46,665 nucleotides of DNA, taken from the NCBI GenBank assembly GCA_025357635.1, contig JANXOV010000160.1:1-46665 (forward strand), in the 5' to 3' direction. Positions 37,537 to 46,665 of this stretch are shown one piece after another (position 1 is the first letter of the stretch; each line of letters begins with the position of its first letter). The position numbers were made by a program, and so were the translations under genes. The notes under the pieces are model-generated. The model did not search any database. It was not told the origin of the DNA and worked only from the letters and a program-made list of their open reading frames with translations. The DNA is from Pseudomonadota bacterium (GTDB lineage: Bacteria > Pseudomonadota > Gammaproteobacteria > Steroidobacterales > Steroidobacteraceae).

Positions 37537-37863
37537 ATGATGAAAGGCGGATTGGGCAATCTGATGCGGCAGGCGCAGCAGATGCAAGAGACGATGCAGA
37601 AGGCGCAGGCGGAACTTGCGAATATCGAAGTCGTGGGCGAGGCCGGCGGCGGCATGGTCAAAGTGACGCTCAACGGCAAGCATGCAGCGCAGCGCATCAG
37701 CATCGAACCGCAGCTGTTGGGCGATGACAAGGAGATGCTTGAGGACCTGCTGGTTGCGGCCTTCAACGATGCCGTGCGCAAAATAGAATCCAAGACAAGT
37801 GAGAAATATTCAGGCCTCGTGGCGGGCATGAACCTGCCGCCGGGCATGAAGCTTCCGTTTTAG
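37537..37863 (+). CDS. ybaB: Nucleoid-associated protein YbaB/EbfC
   Basis: A 108-residue DNA-binding protein of the YbaB family: helix with [19 protein letters not shown], then [19 protein letters not shown], and a C-terminal LPPGMKLPF tail. It coats DNA as a dimer. The ATG at 37537 has a perfect AGGAGG 6 bp upstream. Flanked by dnaX and recR in the classic dnaX-ybaB-recR order; recR starts on the next base after its stop. Confidence 0.97.
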   Translation: MMKGGLGNLMRQAQQMQETMQKAQAELANIEVVGEAGGGMVKVTLNGKHAAQRISIEPQLLGDDKEMLEDLLVAAFNDAVRKIESKTSEKYSGLVAGMNLPPGMKLPF

Positions 37864-38463
37864 ATGAAGTACACGCCGGCTCTCGCGCGATTGATCGATG
37901 CCCTGCGTTGCCTGCCCGGGGTCGGTCCGAAATCCGCGCAACGCATGGCGTTTCATCTGCTCGAGCGCGGCCGCGACTCGGCAGGCAGGCTGGGCGAGGC
38001 GATCAGCGTGGCGCTCTCCGACATAGGCCATTGCAGCCGCTGCCGCATGTTCACCGAAGGCGACTTGTGTTCGATCTGCGGTTCGGCGCAGCGCGAGGCA
38101 GGCCAGCTGTGCGTGGTGGAGTCGCCCGCGGACGTGGTTGCGATCGAGCAATCCGGAGGATACAAAGGGCGGTACTTCGTGCTGATGGGGCACCTGTCGC
38201 CCCTGGATGGCATTGGTCCGGAGCAGTTGGGCCTGGATCAGTTCGAGCGGCTGCTGGTCGCCGGAGAGGTGCGCGAAGTGATTCTCGCAACCAACCCCAC
38301 CGTCGAAGGCGAAGCCACCGCCCACTATCTGGGGGAATTGGCGCTGAAGAACGCTCTGCGCGTTTCGCGCATCGCTCACGGCGTGCCGGTCGGCGGCGAA
38401 CTGGAGTACATCGACGGCGGAACGCTGGCGCATGCGCTGGCGGGCAGCACGGCCGTGTCCTGA
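37864..38463 (+). CDS. recR: Recombination mediator RecR
   Basis: RecR with RecF/RecO loads RecA onto SSB-coated gaps. The 199-residue protein has an N-terminal helix-hairpin-helix ([17 protein letters not shown]), a C4 zinc finger (C57, C60, C69, C72) and a Toprim domain (about 80-175, with [12 protein letters not shown] and [15 protein letters not shown]). It ends 4 bp before the convergent rsgA stop. Confidence 0.97.
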   Translation: MKYTPALARLIDALRCLPGVGPKSAQRMAFHLLERGRDSAGRLGEAISVALSDIGHCSRCRMFTEGDLCSICGSAQREAGQLCVVESPADVVAIEQSGGYKGRYFVLMGHLSPLDGIGPEQLGLDQFERLLVAGEVREVILATNPTVEGEATAHYLGELALKNALRVSRIAHGVPVGGELEYIDGGTLAHALAGSTAVS

Positions 38464-38467
38464 TTCA

Positions 38468-39394
38468 TCACCGGTTGCGTTTTTCAGTGAAGGATTCGAA
38501 CAGCCGCAGCAGGCGTCGATAGCTTTCGTAGCGTCGCTCGTGGATCAGCCCGGCCGCGACGGCCGCACGCACGGCGCAATGGGGTTCGTCAAAATGCCGG
38601 CAATCGTTGAATTTGCAGCGTGCACCGGCGGCGCGGATTTCCATGAAGCTGTGTTCTGCCGCCCGGTCGTAGCCTGCCGGTGGAGCGAAGTCGCGAACGC
38701 CCGGCGCATCGATTAGTGAGGAGCGCTCATCCAGCTGATAGCGGCGCGCGGTCGTGGTGGTGTGCCGCCCCTCGGCATCGCGTGACAACGTCGAGGTCTG
38801 TGCCGCCGCATCCGGTATCAAGGCATTGATCAGCGAGGACTTGCCCACCCCGGATTGCCCGACCAGCATCGTGGCGCCGCCTTGGATGGATGCGCGCAGC
38901 GCCGCCAGCGTTTCGGTTCGCTTGGCGATGACCTCATGGCAGGCAATATTCAGACGGCGATAGATCATGAGATCCGCCGCCATGGCCGAGACGTCCAGAT
39001 CGCATTTATTGAGTATCAGCAGCGCGGGGATTTCCTTCAGCTGGGCGCCCGCCAGATAACGGTCCAGAATGAACCAATCCGGTTTGGGTTCAGGGGCGAT
39101 GACCACCGCGAGCCGCTGGATGTTGGCGGCGATCGCCTCGGGCTGGCCGCGGCTGTCGATCCTCTCCAACACATTGGTGCGCGGTTCCACCTCCTGGATC
39201 GCGGCAGCGCCGCCCGGTGCGGGGCGCTGCCAGCGCACCCGGTCCCCGCACACCACGCGCAGCTGCCGCCCGCGGATGCCGCAATGCAAGGCCTCCGCTG
39301 CGCACTGCACCAGCGCACTGCGGCCAAAATTCGCCAGCACGATGCCGCTGCCGCTGTCCGCCGGAGTACCGGCTGCTAAGATGCGTTCATTCAA
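38468..39394 (-). CDS. rsgA: Ribosome small-subunit GTPase RsgA
   Basis: RsgA is a circularly permuted GTPase acting late in 30S assembly. The 308-residue protein shows an OB fold (about 15-100), then the permuted G motifs G4 NKCD (129-132), G1 GQSGVGKSS (179-187), G3 DAPG (229-232), and a zinc knot C260, C265, H267, C273. The start is TTG at 39394, 7 bp behind AGGGG; an ATG at 39390 is out of frame. It diverges from orn with only 14 bp between start codons. Confidence 0.94.
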   Translation of the reverse strand: MNERILAAGTPADSGSGIVLANFGRSALVQCAAEALHCGIRGRQLRVVCGDRVRWQRPAPGGAAAIQEVEPRTNVLERIDSRGQPEAIAANIQRLAVVIAPEPKPDWFILDRYLAGAQLKEIPALLILNKCDLDVSAMAADLMIYRRLNIACHEVIAKRTETLAALRASIQGGATMLVGQSGVGKSSLINALIPDAAAQTSTLSRDAEGRHTTTTARRYQLDERSSLIDAPGVRDFAPPAGYDRAAEHSFMEIRAAGARCKFNDCRHFDEPHCAVRAAVAAGLIHERRYESYRRLLRLFESFTEKRNR

Positions 39395-39408
39395 ACGAGG
39401 ACCCCTGC

Positions 39409-39963
39409 GTGAAATCAGCCGATAACTTGATTTGGATCGATCTGGAAATGACCGGACTGAACCCCGACTCCGACCGCATCATCGAAATTGCGACGATCGT
39501 AACTGACAAACACCTCGCGGTGCTCGCCGAAGGGCCGGTATTGGCGATTCATCAGAACGAGCAGACCCTGGGGCTCATGGACGAGTGGAACCAGAAGCAG
39601 CACGGCGGCTCGGGATTGATCCAGCGGGTGCGCGACAGCCGCATTGATGAGACGGCCGCTCAGGTGCAGACTTTGCAGTTTCTACAGCAATGGGTCGAGG
39701 CGGGGCGTTCGCCCATGTGCGGCAACAGCATCTGTCAGGACCGGCGATTTTTGGCGCGCCGAATGCCCGAACTGGAAAGATTTTTTCACTATCGGAACCT
39801 GGATGTCAGCACGCTCAAGGAGCTGGCATTGCGCTGGGCGCCAGGCATCGGCCGCATGGTCAAAAAGACATCGACGCATCTGGCGATGGACGACGTGCGC
39901 GATTCGATCCGTGAGCTGGAGTTTTATCGCGAGCACTTCCTGCGATTGACTCCGACCCCCTAG
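39409..39963 (+). CDS. orn: Oligoribonuclease
   Basis: Orn degrades RNA dinucleotides, including pGpG from cyclic-di-GMP breakdown. The 184-residue DEDDh exonuclease has WIDLEMTGL with D11 and E13, [11 protein letters not shown], and the C-terminal [11 protein letters not shown] block. GTG at 39409 lies 8 bp after GAGG and gives the family N-terminus [13 protein letters not shown]. Its TAG stop shares the palindrome CTAG with the ppsA stop. Confidence 0.96.
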   Translation: MKSADNLIWIDLEMTGLNPDSDRIIEIATIVTDKHLAVLAEGPVLAIHQNEQTLGLMDEWNQKQHGGSGLIQRVRDSRIDETAAQVQTLQFLQQWVEAGRSPMCGNSICQDRRFLARRMPELERFFHYRNLDVSTLKELALRWAPGIGRMVKKTSTHLAMDDVRDSIRELEFYREHFLRLTPTP

Positions 39964-42323
39964 GCTGGCGTCTGTCCGGCAAGAAACATCCAAGTTTCAA
40001 CCACCGTGTCCGGATTGAGCGAAATGCTGTCGATGCCCTCATCCACGAGCCAGCGCGCCAGATCCGGATGATCTGAAGGGCCCTGACCACAGATTCCCAC
40101 ATACTTGCCGCGCTTCTTGCAGGCGTGGATGGCCATCGCCAGCAGTGCCTTGACGGCCTCGTCGCGCTCATCGAACAGTTTGGCCACGACGGCGGAATCC
40201 CGGTCCAAACCGAGGGTCAGCTGCGTCATGTCATTGGAACCGATGGACATGCCGTCGAAGTAGTCCAGGTAGCGATCGGCCAGCAGTGCGTTGGTGGGCA
40301 ACTCGCACATCATGATGAGCTTCAGGCCGTGCTCGCCGCGCTTGAGCCCGTTCAGCGCCAGCAATTCTGTGACCTGTTTCGCTTCGGACACGGTGCGCAC
40401 GAACGGCACCATGATCTGCACGTTGGAAAGACCCATCTGTTCGCGCACGTACTTCAGTGCCTGGCATTCCAGTTCGAAGCAGGGACGAAAGTGCTCATCG
40501 GTGTAGCGGGAGGCGCCGCGGAAACCGAGCATCGGATTTTCTTCGTGCGGCTCGAAGTGTTTGCCGCCGATGAGATTGGCATACTCGTTCGACTTGAAAT
40601 CCGACAGCCGCACGATGACCGGTTCGGGCGCAAACGCCGCGGCGATCTGCGATATGCCCTCGGCGAGCTTGTCGACGTAGAAGCGGGTGGGACTGCTGTA
40701 GCCTGCCATCTGCTTGCGGATGGTGTCCTTGAGTTCCGGGCTTTGCTTGTCGAAGTCCAGAAGGGCGCGCGGATGCACGCCGATCATGCGGTTGATGATG
40801 AACTCCAGCCGAGCAAGCCCCACGCCGCGATGCGGAATGCCCGCAAAGTCGAAGGCACGGTCCGGGTTGCCGACGTTCATCATGATGCGCACCGGAATCT
40901 TGGGCAGGGCGTCGAGTTCGATGTTCTTGTGATCGAACTCCAGTGCGCCTTCGTAGACATAGCCGGTGTCACCCTCCGCGCAGGACACGGTCACGGCTTG
41001 ATTTTCGCGCAGTGCCGTGGTGGCGGTGCCACAGCCGACCACCGCGGGAATGCCCAGTTCACGCGCGATGATGGCGGCATGGCAGGTGCGCCCGCCACGG
41101 TTGGTGACGATCGCCGAGGCACGCTTCATGACCGGCTCCCAGTCCGGGTCCGTCATGTCCGCCACCAGCACATCGCCGGCCTGCACACGCGCCATTTCCT
41201 TGACGTCTTTGATGATGCGCACAGCGCCGGCGCCTATGCGCTGACCGATGCTGCGTCCGGTGACAAGGACCTGTGAGCGTGACTTCAGGGTGAACCGCTG
41301 AATGGTACGTCCTGCGCGGCTCTGAACCGTCTCAGGACGAGCCTGAAGAATGAATATCTTCCCTGTGACTCCGTCCTTGGCCCACTCGATGTCCATCGGC
41401 GCAGCGTAGTGCTTCTCGATGGTCAGCGCCTGAGTCGCCAGTTCCACCAGATCCGCATCCTGCAAACAAAAGCGGTCCCGTTCGGCGGGCGCAACCTCTG
41501 TGGTGCGGACCCGGTCCTTGTGGCCGTCCGGCGCATATACCATCTTGATGGCTTTGCTGCCCAGGTTCCGCCGCAGAACGGAGGGCCTGCCGGCGCGCAG
41601 AGCGGGTTTGTACAGATAAAACTCATCCGGGTTCACGGCGCCTTGCACCACGGTTTCCCCCAGCCCATAGGCCGCCGTGATGAACACCACGTCGCGAAAA
41701 CCCGAGTCGGTATCCAGCGTGAACATGACCCCGGCGCTGCCCAGGTCGCTGCGCGCCATGTATTGAATGCCGACCGACAGCGCCACGACGGAATGATCGA
41801 AACGGTTGTGAACGCGGTAGGCGATGGCGCGATCGTTGAACAAGGATGCGTAGACCTCGTGCATGCACTTGAGCAACTGCTCTTCGCCGCGCACGTTGAG
41901 GAAGGTTTCCTGCTGCCCCGCAAAAGAGGCTTCGGGCAGGTCTTCGGCGGTGGCCGAGGATCGCACGGCGACGGCGAAGTGCTCACCGCTTCCCATGGCG
42001 CGATACGAAGCCAGCACTTCGTCCTGCAGCCGTTGGGTGAACGGCGTTGCCAGCATCCAACTGCGGATCTGTGCACCCGTGTGGGCGAGTTTTTCGATGT
42101 CATCGACATTCAGCGTGGACAGCGCCTGGCGAATCCTCTCATCCAGGCCCCCTTGCGCGAGAAAGTCGCGATACGCGTGCGAGGTGGTGGCGAAGCCGCC
42201 GGGAACGCTGACACCTAGATTCGACAGACCGGAGATCATTTCACCGATCGACGCGTTCTTGCCGCCAACCAGCTCGAGGTCGCGCATGGTCAGCTTTTCA
42301 AAGGGAAGCACATAGGGGTTCAT
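39960..42323 (-). CDS. ppsA: Phosphoenolpyruvate synthase
   Basis: PpsA makes phosphoenolpyruvate from pyruvate and ATP for gluconeogenesis. The 787-residue protein has an N-terminal ATP-binding domain (about 1-350), the phosphohistidine domain with H415 in GGRTCHAA (H421 in E. coli) and the C-terminal barrel with GICGQGPSD. The ATG at 42323 gives [11 protein letters not shown]; the frame stays open far upstream (to 43577), but that part runs antisense through ppsR. It diverges from its own regulator ppsR by 48 bp. Confidence 0.97.
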   Translation of the reverse strand: MNPYVLPFEKLTMRDLELVGGKNASIGEMISGLSNLGVSVPGGFATTSHAYRDFLAQGGLDERIRQALSTLNVDDIEKLAHTGAQIRSWMLATPFTQRLQDEVLASYRAMGSGEHFAVAVRSSATAEDLPEASFAGQQETFLNVRGEEQLLKCMHEVYASLFNDRAIAYRVHNRFDHSVVALSVGIQYMARSDLGSAGVMFTLDTDSGFRDVVFITAAYGLGETVVQGAVNPDEFYLYKPALRAGRPSVLRRNLGSKAIKMVYAPDGHKDRVRTTEVAPAERDRFCLQDADLVELATQALTIEKHYAAPMDIEWAKDGVTGKIFILQARPETVQSRAGRTIQRFTLKSRSQVLVTGRSIGQRIGAGAVRIIKDVKEMARVQAGDVLVADMTDPDWEPVMKRASAIVTNRGGRTCHAAIIARELGIPAVVGCGTATTALRENQAVTVSCAEGDTGYVYEGALEFDHKNIELDALPKIPVRIMMNVGNPDRAFDFAGIPHRGVGLARLEFIINRMIGVHPRALLDFDKQSPELKDTIRKQMAGYSSPTRFYVDKLAEGISQIAAAFAPEPVIVRLSDFKSNEYANLIGGKHFEPHEENPMLGFRGASRYTDEHFRPCFELECQALKYVREQMGLSNVQIMVPFVRTVSEAKQVTELLALNGLKRGEHGLKLIMMCELPTNALLADRYLDYFDGMSIGSNDMTQLTLGLDRDSAVVAKLFDERDEAVKALLAMAIHACKKRGKYVGICGQGPSDHPDLARWLVDEGIDSISLNPDTVVETWMFLAGQTPA

Positions 42324-42371
42324 GGAGCGCTGCTTGTTCTTACCGAGACAAGTGGGTATTTTGAGGCCAAC

Positions 42372-43196
42372 GTGAACAAACGAACCGTTTTTTTTGTGTC
42401 CGATCAGACCGGCGTCACAGCCGAGACCATGGGACACAGTCTGATGACTCAATTTGACGGCGTCGAATTTCGGCCCGTGACTTTGCCATTTATATCCACC
42501 GTTGACAAGGCGCTGGAAGCGGTCAGGAAGATCGATTTGACCGCTGCGGAGGAGGGCATCCGGCCCATCGTGTTCAGCACCTTGGTGCAGGATGACATCC
42601 GCAATGTCGTACGCCGCAGCACCGGCTTGTTCATGGACTTTTTTGATGCGTTCCTGGGCGCGCTCGAAAGCGAACTGAAGACCAAGTCCTCCCACAAGGC
42701 GGGGCGCGCACACGGCATGGCCGATTCGCACGCCTACGCAATGCGCATCGACGCGACCAACTTCGCGCTTGCCAACGATGACGGCTCGGCGGCTCACGAT
42801 TACGATCGCGCCGACGTCATTCTCGTGGGTGTGTCGCGATCGGGCAAGACGCCGACGTGCCTGTATCTGGCCATGCAGTACGGCGTGTTCGCCGCCAATT
42901 TCCCCTTGACCGAGGATGATCTGGAATCCAGGCATCTGCCCAGGACGCTGGCGTCGAATGCGCGCAAGCTGTTCGGCCTTACGATCAAGCCGGACCGGTT
43001 GCAACAGATCCGCAACGAGCGCAGGCCCGAGAGCCGCTATTCTTCCGCGCAGCAGGTGGCGTTCGAGGTGCGCGCGGCAGAGGCGCTGTTTGCTCAAAAC
43101 AACATACCCTGTGTTGACACGACCGAGTGTTCGATCGAAGAAATTTCGAGCCGCATCCTGGATTTCACAGGAATTGAGAGGCGCGTACGCCCATGA
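42372..43196 (+). CDS. ppsR: Phosphoenolpyruvate synthase regulatory protein (DUF299)
   Basis: PpsR is a bifunctional kinase and phosphorylase that switches PpsA off and on by ADP-dependent phosphorylation of the residue next to the catalytic histidine. The 274-residue protein has the P-loop GVSRSGKT at 153-160 and the N-terminal [12 protein letters not shown] signature. It starts with GTG at 42372, after GAGG, and is divergent from ppsA. Confidence 0.96.
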   Translation: MNKRTVFFVSDQTGVTAETMGHSLMTQFDGVEFRPVTLPFISTVDKALEAVRKIDLTAAEEGIRPIVFSTLVQDDIRNVVRRSTGLFMDFFDAFLGALESELKTKSSHKAGRAHGMADSHAYAMRIDATNFALANDDGSAAHDYDRADVILVGVSRSGKTPTCLYLAMQYGVFAANFPLTEDDLESRHLPRTLASNARKLFGLTIKPDRLQQIRNERRPESRYSSAQQVAFEVRAAEALFAQNNIPCVDTTECSIEEISSRILDFTGIERRVRP

Positions 43197-43220
43197 CATC
43201 CCGGATACGCATGCTATAGT
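43193..43220 (+). promoter_or_regulatory. Promoter overlapping the ppsR stop
   Basis: ATGACA (43193-43198, 5/6 match to TTGACA) and an extended -10 TGCTATAGT (43212-43220) are 16 bp apart. The -35 contains the ppsR stop codon. Transcription should begin at about 43227, the ATG of the DUF1249 gene. Confidence 0.55.
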
Positions 43221-43226
43221 CGGACG

Positions 43227-43673
43227 ATGATCGCAGATCAATGGTGCGCAACATCCTGGCGGGCCAAACCCGGCAGCTTCGTGAGCTTGATGACGCTCTA
43301 CGAAAGCAATTTCGTGCGCTTGAAATGGATCGTTTCCGATCTGCGCTCGCTGGCCGAACACAATGTGTCGCGCACGGCTTCCGATTGTGATCTGCATCTC
43401 ACTGTGCTCGAGCGCAGTCGCTACACGAGTGTGCTGCGGCTCACGTATGAGTTCCAGCAGCAGGGCGAGATCATTCAGGATCCGAATCTCGAGGTTTGCG
43501 TCTACCACGATGCCCGGCTCGCGCAGGTGCGCAGCTTCTTCGGGTTTGTGCGCCACCCCCACATGGCGCAGCTCCAATTGCCGCTCAAGCGTGAACTGGA
43601 TCAGCGATGGAGCCGGAACATGATGTTAAATAAGTGGCTGGAATATTGTGCTGAGCGAGGGCACCGCTTCTAG
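43227..43673 (+). CDS. DUF1249 family protein (YqiB-like)
   Basis: A 148-residue protein with the pattern of E. coli Yqi[12 protein letters not shown] near residue 25, [27 protein letters not shown] and a C-terminal [12 protein letters not shown]. The family has no established function. The start is uncertain: the ATG at 43227 coincides with the predicted transcription start, giving a leaderless message, while the next ATG (43290) would remove 21 residues and still keep most of the homologous part. No signal peptide or membrane segment. Confidence 0.88.
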   Translation: MIADQWCATSWRAKPGSFVSLMTLYESNFVRLKWIVSDLRSLAEHNVSRTASDCDLHLTVLERSRYTSVLRLTYEFQQQGEIIQDPNLEVCVYHDARLAQVRSFFGFVRHPHMAQLQLPLKRELDQRWSRNMMLNKWLEYCAERGHRF

Positions 43674-44760
43674 GCAATTGCCGCTGCCGGCTCGCACAGT
43701 GAGTGAATCGACGCGCAAGGGCAGCATTTTGATCGACAAACTTGGATTGCGGACCTCCGCGCAGGCTGAGGAAGAGCGCCTTATGCAGCTCTTCCAGAAT
43801 CGCGCTGGTCTGAAGAAAGCCTACGCGGATCTGCAGGACGAGTTTCATCTGCTGCGCGATCGCCTCAAGCAGCAGGAAGGCGCCACCATCCGCGTGCAGG
43901 AGCAGCTGGATGCCCTGGGGGATCAGCTGGGGGATCCCACGAACGGCTTCAGCGCGCTCGTGTTCTTTCAGCTGCGGGCGCTATGGAAGCTGTGCCATCA
44001 GCAGCTGGCGAATTTCGCCTCCGATTTGACGCGGCAGCAGGAAGCCCGCGAGTCAGCCCGCCATCACAGCGAAGCACTGGCGCGCCGCGAGGCGCGGCTG
44101 CAGGATGTGGGGCGGCGCCTTGATGAAGCCGCGGTCGCTGCCGACGATGAGCGCAGCCAACTCGCCGCGTTACAGGCCCGCTACGCCGCGCTGACGGCGT
44201 TCTGGCATTACTTCAACCGCCGCACGCTGCAGCGCTCGATCGACGCGCAGCGGCTTAAGATGGCTGCTGCGGACGCGGTTGTCGGCGACCTGCATGCCGA
44301 ACGCAGCGCCGCGGAAAGTGAGCCGCTGCCCGAGTTTCTGGGCATTTCACTGGAGGCGCGGCGCACCATCAATCTGGCCATCATCGGCTACGCTGAAATC
44401 CTCTGTGAGCGGTTGAGCGTGTCAGGGCTTGCCGCGCGCGCCAAGGAAGTCGTGGCGCGGCGTGTGCAGGAGATGAGCTTCGGCGCCCGCGCGGAGTGTG
44501 ATGCGATGATGGCTGAGATTCAAAAAGGGATTGCGATCGCCCGAAGCGAGCGTGAAGTGGCCGTCACCGTGAAGGCTAAAATCGAAAAATACCGCGCGCA
44601 GTGCACTTATAGAAACGAATCCGACACGGTGCCGTCGTCGGATTCGCTGGCAGCGCGGGACAGCGAGGACGTGATGAACATGAAAAAGACTGCACGCGCC
44701 CCCGCGTGGAATGTGCTCGCCGAAGACTACTGGGACCTGTACACCCTGATGCTTCGTTAA
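43648..44760 (+). CDS. Unrecognised coiled-coil protein
   Basis: I do not recognise this protein. The longest reading is 370 residues from a GTG inside the DUF1249 end. Residues about 38-95 and 120-200 are rich in Glu, Arg, Gln and Ala with heptad-like spacing, predicted coiled coil. Between them is FSALVFFQLRALWKLCHQQLANF; later comes an ITLxARRTINLAIIGYA-like helix. The C-terminus ends in EDYWDLYTLMLR after a Ser/Asp-rich linker. Other starts are GTG 43699 and ATG 43783; the last has GAGGAA upstream and would give 325 residues. Codon use resembles the neighbours. Probably cotranscribed with DUF1249. Confidence 0.75.
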   Translation: MLSEGTASRQLPLPARTVSESTRKGSILIDKLGLRTSAQAEEERLMQLFQNRAGLKKAYADLQDEFHLLRDRLKQQEGATIRVQEQLDALGDQLGDPTNGFSALVFFQLRALWKLCHQQLANFASDLTRQQEARESARHHSEALARREARLQDVGRRLDEAAVAADDERSQLAALQARYAALTAFWHYFNRRTLQRSIDAQRLKMAAADAVVGDLHAERSAAESEPLPEFLGISLEARRTINLAIIGYAEILCERLSVSGLAARAKEVVARRVQEMSFGARAECDAMMAEIQKGIAIARSEREVAVTVKAKIEKYRAQCTYRNESDTVPSSDSLAARDSEDVMNMKKTARAPAWNVLAEDYWDLYTLMLR

Positions 44761-44773
44761 GAAGCGCCCCGCT

Positions 44774-46665
44774 TCAGCGGTCGCTTACGCGCCGTGCCTG
44801 TGTCGGCGCGGCGGGGCTATGCTTGACCGCAGCGCTAAGCGCGTAATCCGCCGCAATCTGCGCGGCTTCCTCCAGCAGGATCGAGGCGGTTGCATCGTCC
44901 TTGATGTCTTCCAGGGACGCATAGGGCGGTTTGCCCTGGACGGCACGCAGCGCGTTCTCGCGCGCAAGGCGCTCGGCTTCCTGGCGCTTGCGCTCTGTTT
45001 CGCGAGTCTTCAAGGACAGCGACACCATCTTTTGCGAGCGGATCGCATCGACCGCGGCGATATCCTCGTGCACGTATTTGAACTCCGGACTGCTGGCCGT
45101 GCGTTCTTCATGCGCCTTGGTCAGCCGGGTCACGTCGGCTTTCAGGTCGCTGGCCGGAGTGAATGCGACGGGTTCGATGTGGTCCCAAGGCAGCGCGCGA
45201 TCGCGCGTGCTTTCCCCGACTTCGCTCGCGTTGATCAGCGAGGGCAGGGAGATATCGGGTAGCACGCCGCGATCCTGGGTGCTTTCGCCGGTGATGCGGT
45301 AATACTTGCCGATGGTGACATTGAGCTGACCCAGATCCGGCTTGCGCCCGAAGATGGTGTAGTTCAACGGATGCGCGTTTTGCACCGTGCCTTTGCCGTA
45401 GGTCTGCTGTCCGACGATGATGCCGCGGCCGTAGTCTTGAATGGCGCCGGAGAAGATCTCCGAGGCCGACGCGCTGAAGCGGTCGACCAGCACGATCAGC
45501 GGACCGCCGTAGACCAGCGCCGGATCCGGATCGTCGTCCACTTCGATGTGACCGGTTGTGTCGCGCAGCTGCACCACGGGCCCTTTTTCGATGAACAGTC
45601 CGGTGAGGGATTCCGCTTCCGGCAGATAGCCTCCGCCGTTGGCGCGCAAGTCCATGATCAGCGCCTGCGCGCCGTCCTTGCGAAGCTCCCCGATGAGCCG
45701 CTGCACGTCGCGGGTGGTGCTGCGATAGTCCTTGGCGCCGGCGCGGCTGGCATCATAGTCCTGATAAAAGCTCGGCACTGAGATGATGCCGATTTTGACG
45801 TCCTTGCCGTTGCGAGTGACCGTGCGCATGCTCTTTTGCGAGGCCTGTGCTTCGAGCGAGACGCGGTTGCGGGTAAACTCCACAACGCGCTGCGAGGAGC
45901 CGGGCGCCGCGCCCGCGGGGAGCAATTGCAGCCTGACCACCGTGCCACCTGGGCCGCGAATGCGCTGCACGACATCATCCAGCCGCCAGCCGATCACGTC
46001 GGTCAGTTCACCGCCCTTGCCTTCACCCACCGAGATGATGCGATCGTTGGCGGAGAGCTTGCCGCTGACGGCCGCGGGACCGCCGGCGATGACATCGATC
46101 ACGGTCACGTAGTCGTCGGTCAGTTGCAGTGATGCGCCGATGCCTTCGTAGGAGAGGCTCATTTGAATGTTGTATTCCTCGGAATTGCGCGGGGAGAAAT
46201 AATTCGAATGCGGATCAAGCGACAGGACGTAGGCGTTCATGAACGCTTCGAACACGTCCTCGTTCTTGCTCTGGTCCAGACGCTTGGAGACGCGGTCATA
46301 GCGCTTTTTCAGCGTCTCGACCACATCGGGCCAGGCCTTGCCGGCGAGCATCAGCGACAGCGCGTCGTTCTTCACGCGCTTGCGCCACAGCTCGTTCATC
46401 TCGGCCTGGCTTGCGGGCCAGGGCTCCTTTTCACGATCGAAGTTGAAGGTCTCATCGGCGTCGAAATCCGGTTTGGCGGCGAGCAGGGACGTCGCGTAGG
46501 CAATGCGTTCGCGGCTGCGTAACTGAAACTTGCGGAAAATCACGAATGCCGGCTCGACATCGCCGGACTTGATGGCATCGTCGAGCTCATATCGAAAGCG
46601 TTCGAAGTCCGCAATATCGCTGGCATAGAAGTAGCTGCGGCCGCCGTCGATGGCATCGAGAAAGC
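44774..46665 (-). CDS. prc: Tail-specific protease Prc (C-terminal processing protease), 5' part missing
   Basis: Prc is a periplasmic serine protease that cuts proteins with nonpolar C-termini, such as FtsI and lipoproteins. The reading frame continues to the right edge of the window (at least 40 codons before the GTG at 46543, including YFYASDIADFERF, typical of Prc), so the N-terminus and signal peptide lie outside. Visible: PDZ domain with IGASLQLTDDYVTVIDVIAG, then the catalytic region with VDRFSASASEIF (serine) and TYGKGTVQ (lysine, 25 residues after), as S430/K455 in E. coli. The C-terminal helical domain follows. Confidence 0.96.
   Translation of the reverse strand, partial: FLDAIDGGRSYFYASDIADFERFRYELDDAIKSGDVEPAFVIFRKFQLRSRERIAYATSLLAAKPDFDADETFNFDREKEPWPASQAEMNELWRKRVKNDALSLMLAGKAWPDVVETLKKRYDRVSKRLDQSKNEDVFEAFMNAYVLSLDPHSNYFSPRNSEEYNIQMSLSYEGIGASLQLTDDYVTVIDVIAGGPAAVSGKLSANDRIISVGEGKGGELTDVIGWRLDDVVQRIRGPGGTVVRLQLLPAGAAPGSSQRVVEFTRNRVSLEAQASQKSMRTVTRNGKDVKIGIISVPSFYQDYDASRAGAKDYRSTTRDVQRLIGELRKDGAQALIMDLRANGGGYLPEAESLTGLFIEKGPVVQLRDTTGHIEVDDDPDPALVYGGPLIVLVDRFSASASEIFSGAIQDYGRGIIVGQQTYGKGTVQNAHPLNYTIFGRKPDLGQLNVTIGKYYRITGESTQDRGVLPDISLPSLINASEVGESTRDRALPWDHIEPVAFTPASDLKADVTRLTKAHEERTASSPEFKYVHEDIAAVDAIRSQKMVSLSLKTRETERKRQEAERLARENALRAVQGKPPYASLEDIKDDATASILLEEAAQIAADYALSAAVKHSPAAPTQARRVSDR

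Noticed and set aside
40125-41276. 383-residue open frame on the plus strand
   Set aside because: Shadow of ppsA in the opposite strand, with no motif.
42324-43577. 418-residue N-terminal extension of ppsA
   Set aside because: It runs antisense through ppsR and DUF1249, both of which have clear family motifs; PpsA homologues start at the ATG at 42323.
44761-44775. Terminator hairpin GAAGC/GCTTC between the coiled-coil gene and prc
   Set aside because: Only 5 bp of stem, no T-run, and it overlaps the prc stop codon.

Overview
This 46.7 kb window looks like chromosomal core genome from a GC-rich (roughly 60-65% by eye) gammaproteobacterium. Several neighbourhoods match the E. coli order: corB/yfjD-ypjD divergent from ffh; rpsP-rimM-trmD-rplS; dapA divergent from gcvR-bcp; ybaB-recR behind dnaX; rsgA divergent from orn; ppsA divergent from ppsR. 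A suf operon led by an Rrf2-type SUF regulator, kbl-tdh, a single-frame PutA and a PIN-PhoH protein beside bcp/gcvR point to the Xanthomonadales/Nevskiales/Steroidobacterales side of the class; that placement is inference. No insertion sequence, phage gene, CRISPR array or rRNA was seen. Coding is very dense: no stretch over about 150 bp lacks a gene, apart from the 35559-35935 stretch, which holds tRNA-Ser and 4.5S RNA.

Layout. 1-2319 (minus): Ser/Thr kinase, PP2C phosphatase and the first codons of what may be an FHA protein. 2416-5901: radA, then corB-like and ypjD on minus. 5956-11224 (plus): ffh (with a one-base frameshift in a T6 run), rpsP, rimM, trmD, rplS, sppA. 11199-13429 (minus): kbl-tdh threonine catabolism. 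13516-17151 (plus): hslR and putA. 17159-25102 (minus): a ten-gene SUF iron-sulfur operon, regulator-sufB-C-D-S-U-T, then a Rieske ferredoxin, a SixA-type phosphatase and an uncharacterised methyltransferase. The operon promoter carries an IscR type-1-like operator over its -10 box. 25252-29360 (plus): class I aldolase, then mlaF-E-D-C-B. 29392-34266 (minus): mlaA, the bepA-like M48 protease, PIN-PhoH, bcp, gcvR.

34381-38463 (plus): dapA, a small lipoprotein, tRNA-Ser(GGA), 4.5S RNA (ffs), dnaX, ybaB, recR. Then rsgA (minus), orn (plus), ppsA (minus), ppsR (plus), a DUF1249 protein and an unrecognised coiled-coil protein (plus), and finally the tail-specific protease prc (minus), which runs off the right edge.

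Functional links: both halves of the signal recognition particle (Ffh and 4.5S RNA) are here. All Mla components for retrograde phospholipid transport lie in 4 kb, in two convergent units. The SUF operon encodes scaffold (SufBCD), sulfur donor (SufS/SufU), maturation factor (SufT) and its own Fe-S sensing regulator. The most noteworthy items are the ffh frameshift, the methyltransferase/SixA/Rieske tail of the SUF operon, the SUF operator, the kinase-phosphatase-FHA set, the orphan coiled-coil protein and the BamC-like mini-lipoprotein. I did not find a clear-cut novel multi-gene defence or mobile system.
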